NCBI GenBank assembly: GCA_964574395.1
Contig: CAZNNL010000019.1
Span: 1-36,862 of the forward strand
Length of the DNA stretch: 36,862 nt
Source: JAXGQD01 sp964574395
GTDB lineage: Bacteria > Bacillota > Clostridia > Saccharofermentanales > Fastidiosipilaceae
Direction of reading: 5' to 3'
In this document: one piece after another, positions 17,033 through 24,693 of the stretch
Position numbering within the stretch: position 1 is the stretch's first letter
Layout of the letters: the number at the start of each line of letters is the position of its first letter
Program-made: the position numbers and the translations under genes
The notes under the pieces: model-generated
What the model was told of the DNA's origin: nothing
Seen by the model: only the letters and a program-made list of their open reading frames with translations
Database searches by the model: none

Positions 17033-17985
17033 TTTATGATGGTAGTCCTGAAGATGCTTTGCACAAATCGGTCTTTGCCGAAACGGTGCAAGCACTGTCA
17101 GCTGAGGATGCAGATGTCATCTACTTGGACTGCGATTTGATGAACTCTTCCGGTACTTATAAATTCTGGCAAGACCACCCTGAGCGCGTTATCAACTGCG
17201 GTATATCCGAAGCGAACATGATGGGTGTGGCGGCTGGCTTATCAGCGGTAGGGAAGAAACCTTATACCCATACCTTCGGTCCTTTCGCTTCCAGACGTTG
17301 CTATGACCAAGTATTCTTATCCATAGGTTATGCGGGAAATAGCGTGCGCATCTTTGGTTCTGATCCTGGCGTACAAGCTGCCTTCAATGGCGGCACACAC
17401 ATGCCCTTTGAAGATATGGCATTGATGCGTGCAGTACCTACCTCCACTGTCCTAGATATAGCGGACGCAGTGCAGCTAGCTGCAGTGTTGCGTTTGATTA
17501 AGGATCGTGAAGGTTTGACATATCTACGTTCCACCCGTAAAAACTACAAGAAAATCTACTCTGAGGATTCTCAGTTTGAGATTGGCAAAGGTAATATTTT
17601 ACGCGATGGTAAAGATCTGACAATTATCGCCACCGGCATGATGGTCAGCGAAGCCATGGCAGCAGCGGAATTACTTGAAGCCAAAGGCATATCTGCACGT
17701 ATCGTTGATATGTTCACTGTCAAACCGATTGATGAGGACTTAGTGCTGCGCTGTGCTGAAGAAACGGGTGCCATTCTAACGACTGAAAATCACAACATCA
17801 TTGGCGGTCTAGGTGATGCGGTAGGCGCAGTCTTGCTTGCTAACAAACCCGTCCCCATGATCAAGCATGGTGTAAATGATAGCTTCGGCGAAGTTGGTCC
17901 TGCGGATTACTTGGCCAAACAGTTCGGACTGACTCCTGAAGAAATAGTCAAACAAGCTGAAGCACTGCTGAAACGTAAAGGCTAA
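17020..17985 (+). CDS. Transketolase, C-terminal (pyrimidine-binding) subunit with altered phosphate site
   Basis: The second half of the split transketolase, 321 residues. Glu64 (GISEANM) is the cofactor-activating glutamate. The substrate loop is unusual. Most split transketolases read SHAG....GEDGASHQ; this one reads SDPG....AFNGGTHM (residues 114-128). So Asp115 stands at the phosphate-binding His469 of yeast transketolase, and Asn123 at Asp477, which contacts the aldose hydroxyl; the catalytic His481 is kept as His127. Lys16 appears at the Arg359 position. These changes suggest a non-standard, perhaps unphosphorylated, ketose donor. Operon position makes DKG the leading candidate. The split transketolase of the sulfo-TK sulfoquinovose pathway is a precedent for such a shift. 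A terminator follows 32 bases later. Confidence 0.88.
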   Translation: MFKVIYDGSPEDALHKSVFAETVQALSAEDADVIYLDCDLMNSSGTYKFWQDHPERVINCGISEANMMGVAAGLSAVGKKPYTHTFGPFASRRCYDQVFLSIGYAGNSVRIFGSDPGVQAAFNGGTHMPFEDMALMRAVPTSTVLDIADAVQLAAVLRLIKDREGLTYLRSTRKNYKKIYSEDSQFEIGKGNILRDGKDLTIIATGMMVSEAMAAAELLEAKGISARIVDMFTVKPIDEDLVLRCAEETGAILTTENHNIIGGLGDAVGAVLLANKPVPMIKHGVNDSFGEVGPADYLAKQFGLTPEEIVKQAEALLKRKG

Positions 17986-18017
17986 AAACTACAAGTAAAG
18001 AGTGATAGAACAATAGA

Positions 18018-18047
18018 ACCGCTTCATTTCAGATGAGGCGGTTTTTT
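18018..18047 (+). terminator. Strong intrinsic terminator ending the inositol operon
   Basis: ACCGCTTCAT (18018-18027) pairs fully with ATGAGGCGGT (18033-18042; one G-U) around a five-base loop and runs into six T. It closes the operon that starts at the promoter at 7886. Confidence 0.92.
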
Positions 18048-18068
18048 CACGTAGCTGGGGCCCCCCTG

Positions 18069-18143
18069 TGCCAAATTAGCGACTAATTTGGCACGACGCC
18101 AAGGTCTACAGCCATCCATGTCAAATTTGCGACTAATTTGGCA
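18069..18143. repeat. Two further copies of the 51-bp palindromic repeat
   Basis: Copies at 18069-18093 and 18119-18143, 50 bp apart, have the same arms (TGCCAAATT / AATTTGGCA), the same loop core GCGACT and a similar spacer ending in GCCATCCA as the copies at 306-432. They lie directly after the operon terminator. From 18144 to 18288 I see only the short palindrome at 18241 and the ribosome site of the next gene. Confidence 0.85.
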
Positions 18144-18240
18144 CGGCGCTAGGACTCACACCACCACAACTAACATAAAAACCTACAACATAGATGTCGG
18201 AAAAATAAACAAAACAGTCTGAAAACCAAAACACAAGAAA

Positions 18241-18250
18241 GAATCGATTC
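18241..18250. promoter_or_regulatory. Possible operator upstream of the second ABC transporter
   Basis: GAATCGATTC is a perfect 10-bp CG-centred palindrome 38 bases before the ATPase start. Such boxes are common LacI-family operators. I find no convincing -35/-10 pair next to it, so the call is weak. Confidence 0.3.
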
Positions 18251-18288
18251 GATAAAATTTCAGTTGATACTGGAAGGAAGGTTTGAAG

Positions 18289-19830
18289 ATGACGGAAGCA
18301 AAATCACTCAATGCGATTGTGAACATGAAAAAAATCAGTAAAGCTTACGGTCCTGTTCAAGCTTTGGATGACGTCGAGCTCAGTCTTTATCCAGGTGAAG
18401 TCGTGGCGCTGATGGGCGAGAATGGTGCTGGAAAATCCACATTAATGAATATACTTAGTGGATCAACGCAAGAAGATACAGGAATAATTGAAATTGACCA
18501 AGTTGTCACCCCTATAAGATCACCACTCGTAGCACAACAAGTCGGCATATCAAAAATCCATCAAGAACTCCAGATTGTCCCTGAACTAAATGTTGCAGAA
18601 AACATATTTCTTGGTCGTTGGCCCCAAAACAAGCTTGGGCAAGTGAATTTCAAACAAATGAAAGAAGATGCAAGAGTCTTCATTAAACAACTTGACTGGG
18701 AAATCAATCCAGACCGAAAAATGAAAGATCTTCGCATTGGTGAGCAACAGCTTGTTGAAATCGCTAAGGCACTCGCTTTAAATTCTCGCGTCATTATTAT
18801 GGATGAACCTACATCCGCTTTAAGCGAAACCGAAGCAGATCGTCTATTTACTGTCATTAGAAGACTAAAAGATGAAGGCAAGAGCGTGGTTTACATTACG
18901 CACAGGATGGACGAAGTTTTCAGAATCGCGGACAGACTCGTAGTGCTTCGAGATGGTCGTAACGCCGGCGAAAAAATGACAAAAGACAGTTCCAATGCCG
19001 AGATAATCAAAATGATGGTCGGAAGATCCATGGAAAACCAATATCCTAAGCGTGATGTAAGTATTGGAGGCGTTGTTCTAGAGCTTAAGGACCTCAACTA
19101 TAAGCCAGCAGCAAATAGTTTTCGTAGGCCATTAAAAGATATTTCTCTCAGAGTAAATTCAGGTGAAGTTTTAGGTGTCGCGGGCTTAGCGGGTGCTGGT
19201 CGTTCTGAACTCTTAGAAAGCTTAGCTGGACGGTTTGGTCGTCAAGTCACTGCAGAGATAAGCATTGACAATAAAGCTATCAAAATTAATACACCCGAAG
19301 AGGCGATACGCTCAGGGATTATCTTAGCCACCGAGGACCGCAAGGGAACAGGTCTAGTTCTCGGTAGGAGTATTGGTGAAAATCTGAGCTTACCGCTTTT
19401 GAAAAAATACAGTCGTCTTGGGGTTATGAACGGCTCCAGAGAACGTAAAGATTGGAAAGAGTATATGGCCAAGCTTCGCGTGAAGGCTCCAAGCTCACGT
19501 AGCTTAGTGAGTTCTCTTTCCGGTGGTAATCAACAGAAAGTAGTGCTAGCACGCTGCCTCCTTACAGAGCCCAAAGTACTCTTGCTCGACGAACCGACTC
19601 GCGGAATTGACGTTGGAGCTAAAGAAGAAATATATATCATTATCAACCAATTAGCAGAGCAAGGTTTAGCAGTCATTGTCGTGTCCTCAGAGTTGCCCGA
19701 ATTAATTGGTATTTCCGATCGTATAGTAGTTCTTTGTGAAGGTGAGTTAACCGGAGAGTTTGAAACGCACACGGTAAGCCAAGAAATGATTTTGCATAGT
19801 GCTACACGTCAAGACGAAAGTCATGCGTGA
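18289..19830 (+). CDS. Second sugar ABC transporter ATP-binding protein (RbsA/MglA type)
   Basis: A 513-residue duplicated ATPase with Walker A GENGAGKST (about residues 43-51) and Walker B VIIMDEPTSA in the first half, and an intact LSGGNQQK signature with VLLLDEPTRG in the second half. It energises import of a monosaccharide-like substrate that I cannot name. I chose the ATG at 18289, seven bases after the AAGGAAGG site; the TTG two codons upstream would sit almost on that site. The permease gene follows after 15 bases. Its dedicated binding protein is broken (20971-21996). Confidence 0.9.
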   Translation: MTEAKSLNAIVNMKKISKAYGPVQALDDVELSLYPGEVVALMGENGAGKSTLMNILSGSTQEDTGIIEIDQVVTPIRSPLVAQQVGISKIHQELQIVPELNVAENIFLGRWPQNKLGQVNFKQMKEDARVFIKQLDWEINPDRKMKDLRIGEQQLVEIAKALALNSRVIIMDEPTSALSETEADRLFTVIRRLKDEGKSVVYITHRMDEVFRIADRLVVLRDGRNAGEKMTKDSSNAEIIKMMVGRSMENQYPKRDVSIGGVVLELKDLNYKPAANSFRRPLKDISLRVNSGEVLGVAGLAGAGRSELLESLAGRFGRQVTAEISIDNKAIKINTPEEAIRSGIILATEDRKGTGLVLGRSIGENLSLPLLKKYSRLGVMNGSRERKDWKEYMAKLRVKAPSSRSLVSSLSGGNQQKVVLARCLLTEPKVLLLDEPTRGIDVGAKEEIYIIINQLAEQGLAVIVVSSELPELIGISDRIVVLCEGELTGEFETHTVSQEMILHSATRQDESHA

Positions 19831-19845
19831 GCTTGGGGAGGGAAG

Positions 19846-20877
19846 ATGAACAAGAAAGATACAACTACTATTAATAAAGCAGAGCTGTTTGACGGCAAAA
19901 ATAAAAAGCATGTCCTCACAGTCTTAAAAACTTTTCAAAGCTATATCGCTCTAATTATTATTTTTATCGTCGGCACGGCGATTAATGTTAGAAACGGACA
20001 GAATATTTTCCTAGATGTTCGTAACTTGATGAATGTTATGCGTTCAATTTCTGAAACAGGCATCTTGGCAATTGGTATGACCATGATCTTAATCCTTGGT
20101 GATATTGATCTATCCGTTGGCTCTGTTGTCGCGCTAGTAGGTACAGGTTGTGCTTCGTTAATGGTACGTAATCAACTCGGATTAGTACCCTCGATCGTCA
20201 TTTCTCTAGCTATTGCTGCTGCTTATGGTTTTTTCAACGGACTTTGTGTAACCAAACTAAAACTACAAGCTTTTATCGTAACCTTGGCTTCGATGAACAT
20301 TGCCCGAGGTTTAGCGCGCTATTGGTCAAATGGCGTAGGTATTCCACTTTCGTACGGTACGGGAGAGGGTCAAGCTCCCCCTGCGTTTGGTTTATTACAA
20401 GAACGAATTGGTGGTGTAGTCCCCGCGCCAGTGATCGTGTTCTTGATTCTATTAGTCATTTTTCAGTTTGTCTTATCAAAATCAAGTTTCGGACGAAAAA
20501 TGTACGCCTTAGGTGGAAACAAGAAAGCGAGTTACTTAGCAGGTATCAATGTTGATAGAGTGAAAATTCTTGCTTTTGTGCTCTGCAGCAGTTTAGCAGG
20601 TGTAGCTGCGATGATTCATGCTGCACAAATTAGCCAAGGCGGTCCAAACGAAGGTATGGGTTATGAACTAAACGCAGTAGCTGCGTGTGCTATCGGTGGC
20701 ACCAGTTTAGCTGGAGGCAAAGGCACCATGGTTGGGAGTCTAATCGGTGCAATCATCCTTGGTTTACTGGACAATATTTTAGGCCTTAAAGGCGTCAATT
20801 CTAATATTCAACTAGTTGTTAAAGGATTGCTAATTATTATTGCTGTCTTTATGCAAGCTGAACGACAGGTTGAGTAG
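19846..20877 (+). CDS. Second sugar ABC transporter permease (RbsC type)
   Basis: A 343-residue polytopic protein of the BPD_transp_2 family. The LGDIDLSVGSVVAL motif (about residues 84-97) and the GGNKKASYLAGINV coupling loop are typical of monosaccharide permeases. It has a long polar N-terminus (about 30 residues) before the first membrane segment. A GGGAGGG ribosome site precedes it. The 93-base gap to the next gene holds only a weak CTCTA/TAGAG hairpin (20899-20914) and an AGGAGG ribosome site. Confidence 0.9.
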   Translation: MNKKDTTTINKAELFDGKNKKHVLTVLKTFQSYIALIIIFIVGTAINVRNGQNIFLDVRNLMNVMRSISETGILAIGMTMILILGDIDLSVGSVVALVGTGCASLMVRNQLGLVPSIVISLAIAAAYGFFNGLCVTKLKLQAFIVTLASMNIARGLARYWSNGVGIPLSYGTGEGQAPPAFGLLQERIGGVVPAPVIVFLILLVIFQFVLSKSSFGRKMYALGGNKKASYLAGINVDRVKILAFVLCSSLAGVAAMIHAAQISQGGPNEGMGYELNAVAACAIGGTSLAGGKGTMVGSLIGAIILGLLDNILGLKGVNSNIQLVVKGLLIIIAVFMQAERQVE

Positions 20878-20970
20878 AAGCTTATTTGTATGGCAAAACT
20901 CTACATGGCTAGAGATAAAAAAATAGTCGTAGTGCCATGAAATACGACAAATAATTAGGAGGAAATAATA

Positions 20971-21996
20971 ATGAAAAAAATGATGAGCAAAATATTAAGT
21001 TTTGGCTTAATTGCAGGTCTCATGCTTGCTGCTGTTTCTTGTGGTGGCGGTACAACAACTGTAGCTTAAACGACGGCTGCTGGTGAAACCAAGGCTGGCG
21101 AAACACAGGCTGTTGAGAAGAAAGACAAATACATCATTGGTATGTCTCAATGTAACTTGGGCGAACCTTGGCGTGTAGCTATGAATGATCAGATAAAAAT
21201 GGCTGCTGACAAGCATCCCGAATTCGAAGTGATTTTTTCAGATGCTGCTCAAGATAACTCTAAACAAATTGCAGACATTCAAAGCTTTATCCAGCAGAAA
21301 GTAGATTTGATTATCACTTCTCCGAATGAAGCTACACCTTTGACGAATGTTGTTAAAGAAGCTTATGAGGCAGGCATCCCCATAATTCTCTTGGATCGTA
21401 AAATTGATGGAGACACCTACTCTCAGTTCATCGGTGCTGATAACGTGGACATGGGCAAACAGGCTGGTGAGTATGTAGCCAAAACATTACTTCCAGATGG
21501 CGGAAAAGTTTGTGTTATCAAAGGTCTTGAAGGAACATCTGGCGGTATCGACCGCGACAATGGCTTTAAAGAAGGTATCAAGGCAAACGATAAAGTAGAA
21601 ATTATAGCTTCAAATAACGCAGATTGGTTGCGCGAAAAGGCAATCACTATCGCAGAAGAAATGCTTCAAGCGAATACTGAAATTGACCTTTTCTTAGCAC
21701 TTAATGATCCTATGGCTGAAGGTGCATACATTGCAGCGAAAAATGCCGGCCGTGAAAAAGATATTCTTTTTGTAGGCTTTGATGGCTTGCCCACACCTGA
21801 TGGCGGTATCAAGAGTGTTATTGAAGGACGTATCAGCATGACACAGGTCTATCCGACCGGTGGTGCAGAGGCAATTGAGAATGCGTACAACCTTTTAGTA
21901 AATGGCACGCCTCTCGAGAAAAATGTCACTTTGAAATCAGAAATAGTCGTTCCGGATAATGCAGAAGAATTACTTGCCAAGTATGGCGGAAAATAA
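20971..21996 (+). pseudogene. Sugar-binding lipoprotein gene with an in-frame TAA in the linker
   Basis: The ATG after AGGAGG opens a clear lipoprotein signal peptide, with a lipobox ending in Cys24 (AVSC), then Gly/Thr-rich linker. Codon 33 is TAA (21067-21069). The same frame then continues without a break through a complete periplasmic-binding-protein type I domain to 21996; the gene would encode 341 residues plus the internal stop. The linker reads GGGTTTVA-stop-TTAAGETKAGET, parallel to the intact linker of the protein at 1969-3006. A GAA to TAA change (Glu to stop) is the simplest explanation. A fragment from an internal ATG (21142) would lack the signal peptide and first strand and stay in the cytoplasm. 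A real nonsense mutation or a sequencing error are both possible. Confidence 0.8.
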
Positions 21997-22017
21997 TAAC
22001 TTGTTTATAAATCCCAT

Positions 22018-22057
22018 GGCTGTCTGCTAAGCTATGTTTAGTAGGCAGCCTATTTTT
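22018..22057 (+). terminator. Intrinsic terminator after the second binding-protein gene
   Basis: GGCTGTCTGCTAA (22018-22030) pairs along 13 bp, with two G-U pairs, with the segment ending in GGCAGCC (22037-22050), followed by TATTTTT. It separates the ABC genes from the sensor genes. Confidence 0.85.
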
Positions 22058-22083
22058 AATTTCGAGCTTTTACGTGAGGGTTC

Positions 22084-23868
22084 ATGATAAAAGGGTTTAG
22101 ACAATTTAGAAAAAAATCATTGCGCAACACCTTGGTGTTGTTTAATGCATTTATAATTGTTTTTGTCATAACCATGGTGAGTTATAGTGGACAATACTAT
22201 TACCAACAGCAGTTCGAAAAACGTGAACTAGAACAGATAATGCATTTGCAACGCCAAGTTCAATTGTCATTTGATGAGCGCTTGCACTCTATCGAACAAA
22301 GCATCAGCCTTATGTTGAAAGATGAGAAACTTATCCAAGCTTTCGATATATCTCAGGCACAGTCACTGAGTGCTGGGCAAAGTCGCCTTGATCAAGAAAG
22401 CGCTTTGCGACATATGATGAAAAACTATAGCGAAATTTATCCAGAATATTTGAATATCTTACTAACGGATGCAAACGGAGAGGTCTACTACTCCAATGAT
22501 GCTTACAGATTAAATCAGAGTAGTTTTCGGAGCGAACAATGGTTTACAGATGCTACGCAGAAACCTAATCAGTTCAACTATTACTTCCACTCGGCTATTC
22601 GCAACCTAGCAAGTTGGCGTCAATATAGTGACAATAATTATATAAGTTTTTCTAAGGCGATTTTATCTCCTATTGATGGCAAAACGATAGGCGTTGTACT
22701 CCTTGATATTAACTTAGAACCTTTTAAGCAAGAGTATAGCGAGCTAGTCAATCCAGCCTCTGCCTTCCTGTTTTTCATGAATAATGAAGGACAAGTCGTC
22801 CTTAGTCCGGAAAATGGCTTAGCGTATCGGGTACGGCCAAGCTGGTTTGAAGGTAAGCAACAAGGCATCATGCAAAGCATGCTTGAAGGCCAGCGGTACA
22901 ATATTTTCTTTCAGCGCTCAGAGGACTTCGACTTAGTATTGGTTAGTCTTTATGACGCTGCTTTTTTAGAACCTGCTCAAAAGCAGTTTCAGATAACTAG
23001 CTTAGTCATTGGATTTATTGCCTTGAGTTTTGCCCTACTCTGGTCCCTTTACTATTTGTCGGAAATAACTAATCCCCTTTCCAAGTTGTCCGTGCTTATG
23101 AAGCGTGCAGAGGATGGCGAATTAGACGTAAGCTTTCGCGAACGATGTGTGGGTGAAATTGAGGCATTGGGTGAATCCTTTAATCAGATGTTGCAACGCA
23201 TACGTCTTTTGATGGATAAAAATAAAGTAACGGAAGAAGAAAAGAGAGAGGCGGAGATACGTATTTTACAAGAGCAGTTGAAACCGCATTTTCTCTATAA
23301 TACTTTGGATACTATTGTGTGGATGGCCAGAAAAGATGAGACAGATGACATCATTCACTTTACTAAGGCTCTTTCATCATTCTATCGTGTAGCTTTGAGT
23401 GGTGGTGCGGAATACATTCCTTTACAGTTAGAACTTGATCTTATTCGTAATTATATGGAAGTTCAGATGGTCAGATACCCAGATTTGTTTTCTTTCGAGA
23501 TTGATTGTCCAGAGCATCTTTTGCCGAGCGAAATATTACGTATGATACTCCAACCCTTGGTAGAAAATGCAATCTACCATGGCTTTAAAGAGACTGAGCC
23601 TAAAGATGCAAAAATTACAATTACAGTCACGGAGGAAGAAGGGCTCATTTGTATAAAAATTGAAGACAATGGTGTGGGCTTAAGTGAAGATGAGATAATT
23701 AGCTTGAATTACTTTTTAAACACGGGAGAAGGCAGTAGCGTCGCAAATTATGGTTTAATCAATGTTTACAAACGTCTGGCTTTAAGCCAGGGTGAAGGAC
23801 CATGGCTCCAAGTTGAGAAAGCTGGAACGCAAGGCCTGTGCGTTATTTTGCGCTATAGAAAGCGTTGA
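22084..23868 (+). CDS. YesM/LytS-type sensor histidine kinase
   Basis: A 594-residue membrane kinase. It has a membrane helix near residues 15-37, an extracellular sensing domain of the Cache kind (about 40-295), a second helix (about 300-325) and a HAMP linker. The His_kinase domain has phospho-acceptor His402 in QLKPHFLYNTLD, followed by an ATPase domain with EDNGVGLS and the GLINVYKRL segment. It pairs with the response regulator gene that starts 10 bases later. Together with the membrane-anchored binding protein at 24690 it forms the three-gene sensor set often found beside sugar ABC transporters in Clostridia. Likely job: sense a sugar and induce the transporter. The reading frame is intact. 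Confidence 0.92.
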   Translation: MIKGFRQFRKKSLRNTLVLFNAFIIVFVITMVSYSGQYYYQQQFEKRELEQIMHLQRQVQLSFDERLHSIEQSISLMLKDEKLIQAFDISQAQSLSAGQSRLDQESALRHMMKNYSEIYPEYLNILLTDANGEVYYSNDAYRLNQSSFRSEQWFTDATQKPNQFNYYFHSAIRNLASWRQYSDNNYISFSKAILSPIDGKTIGVVLLDINLEPFKQEYSELVNPASAFLFFMNNEGQVVLSPENGLAYRVRPSWFEGKQQGIMQSMLEGQRYNIFFQRSEDFDLVLVSLYDAAFLEPAQKQFQITSLVIGFIALSFALLWSLYYLSEITNPLSKLSVLMKRAEDGELDVSFRERCVGEIEALGESFNQMLQRIRLLMDKNKVTEEEKREAEIRILQEQLKPHFLYNTLDTIVWMARKDETDDIIHFTKALSSFYRVALSGGAEYIPLQLELDLIRNYMEVQMVRYPDLFSFEIDCPEHLLPSEILRMILQPLVENAIYHGFKETEPKDAKITITVTEEEGLICIKIEDNGVGLSEDEIISLNYFLNTGEGSSVANYGLINVYKRLALSQGEGPWLQVEKAGTQGLCVILRYRKR

Positions 23869-23878
23869 TGAGGGGAAT

Positions 23879-24693
23879 ATGTGGAACTTGTTAATTGCTG
23901 ACGATGAACGTCACATACGTGAAGGACTTAAAGATATCATTGGCGAAATGGGCTTGCCTCTTAAGATTGTAGGTGTTGCAGCAAATGGCCAGGAAGTTTT
24001 AGATAAGCATGTCAATAAAGAAATAAATCTCATGATATTAGACATTTGTATGCCTAAGCTTTCAGGTCTGGATCTGATCCGTAAATTGAGGGAGCTTGAA
24101 AAAGAAGATTGTCCTTTGGAAATAATTATTTTATCAGGCTTTGATGAGTTCAGTTATGCCAAAGAAGCGCTAAGTCTTAGAGTAAGTGCGTATTTGTTAA
24201 AACCTGTCGATGAGAATGAACTGTATGACACCATCAAACAAGCGCTTGCACGCTTAGAACAAACGCAGAAACAAAAGGAGTATCTTTTTGCCCTCAAGAA
24301 ATATTTAGGTTATGAGAATACGGAAACCACGACATTTTCAGACTTGGTAACCGATGCACTTCATCTTATTGAGGGTAATTTCTCCAATGCGGCTTGGGAT
24401 TTGAATGCTGCTGCACAAACGCTTAACTGCCATCCTGACCATTTGATCGCAAGCTTAAACAAGAAACACAGCATTCTTTCAAAGACCATTTGGTTGCCAT
24501 GCGTTTACAGACATCGCTCGACTTATTAAAAACTAACCGTTATAACATTGCCGAGATTGCCTGGCGTGTAGGATATAGTAACGCACAATATTTTTCTACT
24601 GCGTTTAAAAATTATTTTCTATGTACGCCAAGAGCCTTTTATCAGCTTGCACAAAAACAAGAACAGATCTTTGCTGAAGGAGGGCAAAAATGA
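23879..24693 (+). pseudogene. AraC-type response regulator (YesN-like), broken by a frameshift
   Basis: An N-terminal receiver domain (residues 1-120) with acidic pocket ADDE, phospho-acceptor Asp55 in LMILDICMP and Lys in LLKPVDE is followed by an AraC-type helix-turn-helix. The frame starting at 23879 ends at 24529 in non-family sequence. The second helix-turn-helix (YNIAEIAWRVGYSNAQYFS) continues one frame over until 24693. The switch falls near 24472-24480, where one base appears to be missing between the codons for HSI and FKDHL. The span of 815 bases equals a 271-residue regulator minus one base. The stop overlaps the next start (ATGA). If the lesion is real, DNA binding is lost. Confidence 0.82.

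Noticed and set aside
14012..17985. Housekeeping glycolysis/pentose phosphate cluster
   Set aside because: No triose-phosphate isomerase, aldolase, mutase or enolase accompanies it, the enzymes are archaeal-type with altered substrate residues, and they share the inositol operon. Not fully excluded.
7999..17985. D-apiose (AptAB) or sulfoquinovose (sulfo-TK) pathway
   Set aside because: Both use a split transketolase, but their other enzymes are absent, while iolD, iolE and iolB are unmistakable.
18283..18288. TTG start for the second ABC ATPase
   Set aside because: It lies one base after the AAGGAAGG site; the ATG at 18289 has proper spacing.
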